This document shows positions 8,005-8,708 of a stretch of 8,708 nucleotides of DNA, piece by piece. Each line of letters starts with the position of its first letter. Position 1 is the first letter of the stretch. The DNA is from Promethearchaeota archaeon (lineage in GTDB: Archaea > Asgardarchaeota > Lokiarchaeia > Sigynarchaeales > SOKP01). The stretch lies in assembly GCA_016839655.1 (NCBI GenBank), contig JAEOTW010000041.1:1-8708 (forward strand), written 5' to 3'. The notes below the pieces were generated by a model, which was not told the DNA's origin, made no database searches, and saw nothing but the letters and a program-made list of their open reading frames with translations. The position numbers and the translations under genes were made by a program.

Positions 8005-8025
8005 TTAGTTTCTTCTTTTAAGCAA

Positions 8026-8035
8026 TAAATTTAAG
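8026..8035 (-). promoter_or_regulatory. Possible TATA box for the alpha-beta-amidohydrolase operon
   Basis: The minus strand reads CTTAAATTTA, preceded by AAAA, in the 69-base gap after the ThiC-like gene. Its centre is about 26 bases from the alpha ATG at 8004, which would place the transcription start at or next to the ATG. That would fit a leaderless message and the lack of a good ribosome-binding site. The region is very AT-rich, so this is weak evidence, and read-through from the ThiC-like gene is equally possible. Confidence 0.25.
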
Positions 8036-8047
8036 TTTTATTACAAT

Positions 8048-8064
8048 AGCTTTAAATTAAAGCT
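8048..8064. repeat. 17-base perfect inverted repeat in the gap between ThiC-like and alpha genes
   Basis: AGCTTTAA and TTAAAGCT flank a single central base, giving 8-base arms with no mismatch. It starts about ten bases past the ThiC-like stop codon and lies just upstream of the TATA-like box for the alpha gene. As DNA it has the form of an operator for a dimeric regulator. As RNA it would make only a short 6-pair stem with a 5-base loop and no U-run after it, so a terminator is less likely. AT-rich sequence makes chance palindromes more common. Confidence 0.4.
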
Positions 8065-8073
8065 TTGGATATA

Positions 8074-8708
8074 TTAATATTTTTTTGATGGTTTATTATT
8101 AAAAAGCTTCTGTGAAATTGATAACGCACAGTATTTACCACACATTGAACAGATTTCTTCGCCAATAGGATGCTTTTTTTGTGGTTCAGTAGGATCAATA
8201 CTACACTCAAATTGCTTTTGCCAATTTTTTTGAAATCGGTAGTTGGAAAGATGAAGATCATCATTAAATAAATGATTTAACCCAAATTTGAAAGAGTCTC
8301 CCACATGAGCAGCAATACGACAGGCTATTAATCCTTTTTTAATATCCTCAACGGAGGGTAAACAAAGATGTTCTGCTGGAGTAATTGCACATAAATAATC
8401 AGCCCCAAAACTAGAAGCAAACGCACCTCCAATAGCAGCAGCAATATGATCATAACCAGGTGCATAATCTGTTGGAATTGGTCCTGAAACAAACAAAGGC
8501 CTGTTATTCGTTATTCTTCTAAATAATTTTAGATATTTTATTAAATCCTTTGCCAAAGTATGACCTCCTAAGCTTTCAATTATAACCTGTACTCCTTTTT
8601 TATTGGCTTTCTTCGCAAGTTTTGCATTTTGCTTTATTTCAGCGAGTTGAAACTCATCAATTTTATCATGAATACAACCACTTCTCATAGCATTTCCTAG
8701 ATTTAATA
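8074..8708 (-). CDS. thiC: ThiC-family phosphomethylpyrimidine synthase, C-terminal part (cut by window edge)
   Basis: ThiC is a cytoplasmic radical SAM enzyme that converts aminoimidazole ribotide to hydroxymethylpyrimidine phosphate for thiamine. The gene runs off the window: codons upstream of the Met at 8688 stay open and read LNLGNA before MRSGCIHD, matching the family's internal L-x-LG-x-x-x-R-x-GCIHD segment, so that Met is not the start. Counting from it, GPIPTDYAPGYDHIAAAIGG (69-88) and TPAEHLCLPSVEDI (103-116) are close to ThiC consensus. The C-terminal cluster motif CSMCGKYC (180-187) should bind the SAM-cleaving [4Fe-4S] cluster. Two details depart from typical bacterial ThiC: the usual EGPGHVP reads ESLGGHT, and the Cys spacing is CX2CX3C rather than CX2CX4C. 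The shorter spacing may be normal for archaeal enzymes. A ThiC paralog such as BzaF (5-hydroxybenzimidazole synthase) cannot be excluded without the missing N-terminal half. The family is secure; the exact product is probable. Confidence 0.82.
   Translation of the reverse strand, partial: LNLGNAMRSGCIHDKIDEFQLAEIKQNAKLAKKANKKGVQVIIESLGGHTLAKDLIKYLKLFRRITNNRPLFVSGPIPTDYAPGYDHIAAAIGGAFASSFGADYLCAITPAEHLCLPSVEDIKKGLIACRIAAHVGDSFKFGLNHLFNDDLHLSNYRFQKNWQKQFECSIDPTEPQKKHPIGEEICSMCGKYCALSISQKLFNNKPSKKY

Noticed and set aside
8052..8264. Minus-strand 70-codon frame overlapping the ThiC-like 3' end
   Set aside because: It overlaps the conserved C-terminal cluster region of the ThiC frame in another phase and has no family features.
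8074..8688. Reading the ThiC-like protein as a complete 204-residue protein starting at the Met at 8688
   Set aside because: The frame stays open to the window edge and the upstream codons (LNLGNA) match internal ThiC sequence, so the gene is truncated by the window rather than short.

Overview
The window is AT-rich DNA with six protein-coding genes, all on the minus strand, packed with gaps of 0 to 111 bases. The best guess for the organism is an Asgard archaeon, close to the Lokiarchaeota. This is an inference from three things: a TPR protein whose C-terminal domain I associate with that group, archaeal-style TATA-like boxes in the longer gaps, and anaerobe-type iron-sulfur flavoenzymes. 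No rRNA or marker gene is present to confirm it.

Reading in the direction of transcription (high to low coordinates): (1) the C-terminal part of a ThiC-family radical SAM enzyme, cut by the window edge; (2) a 694-residue flavoprotein/iron-sulfur alpha subunit; (3) a 388-residue FAD-dependent amine or amino-acid dehydrogenase beta subunit, whose ATG follows the alpha stop codon directly; (4) a 540-residue N-acyl-D-amino-acid deacylase-type amidohydrolase; (5) an ornithine carbamoyltransferase-family protein with two changed active-site motifs; (6) a 650-residue TPR protein with an uncharacterised C-terminal domain.

Genes 2 to 4 look like one catabolic unit. The amidohydrolase would release a free D-amino acid (or related amine) from an N-acylated precursor. 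The beta subunit would oxidise it on FAD, and the alpha subunit would pass electrons through up to four predicted Fe-S clusters and a second flavin to an unknown acceptor. The transcarbamylase may belong to the same pathway or simply be the next gene, since a possible promoter lies before it. The ThiC-like gene (pyrimidine moiety of thiamine, or a paralogous reaction on the same kind of substrate) and the TPR protein are probably separate functions.

No tRNA, rRNA, CRISPR array, insertion sequence or long repeat was recognised by eye. The longest gap is 111 bases, so no stretch over 300 bases lacks a gene.
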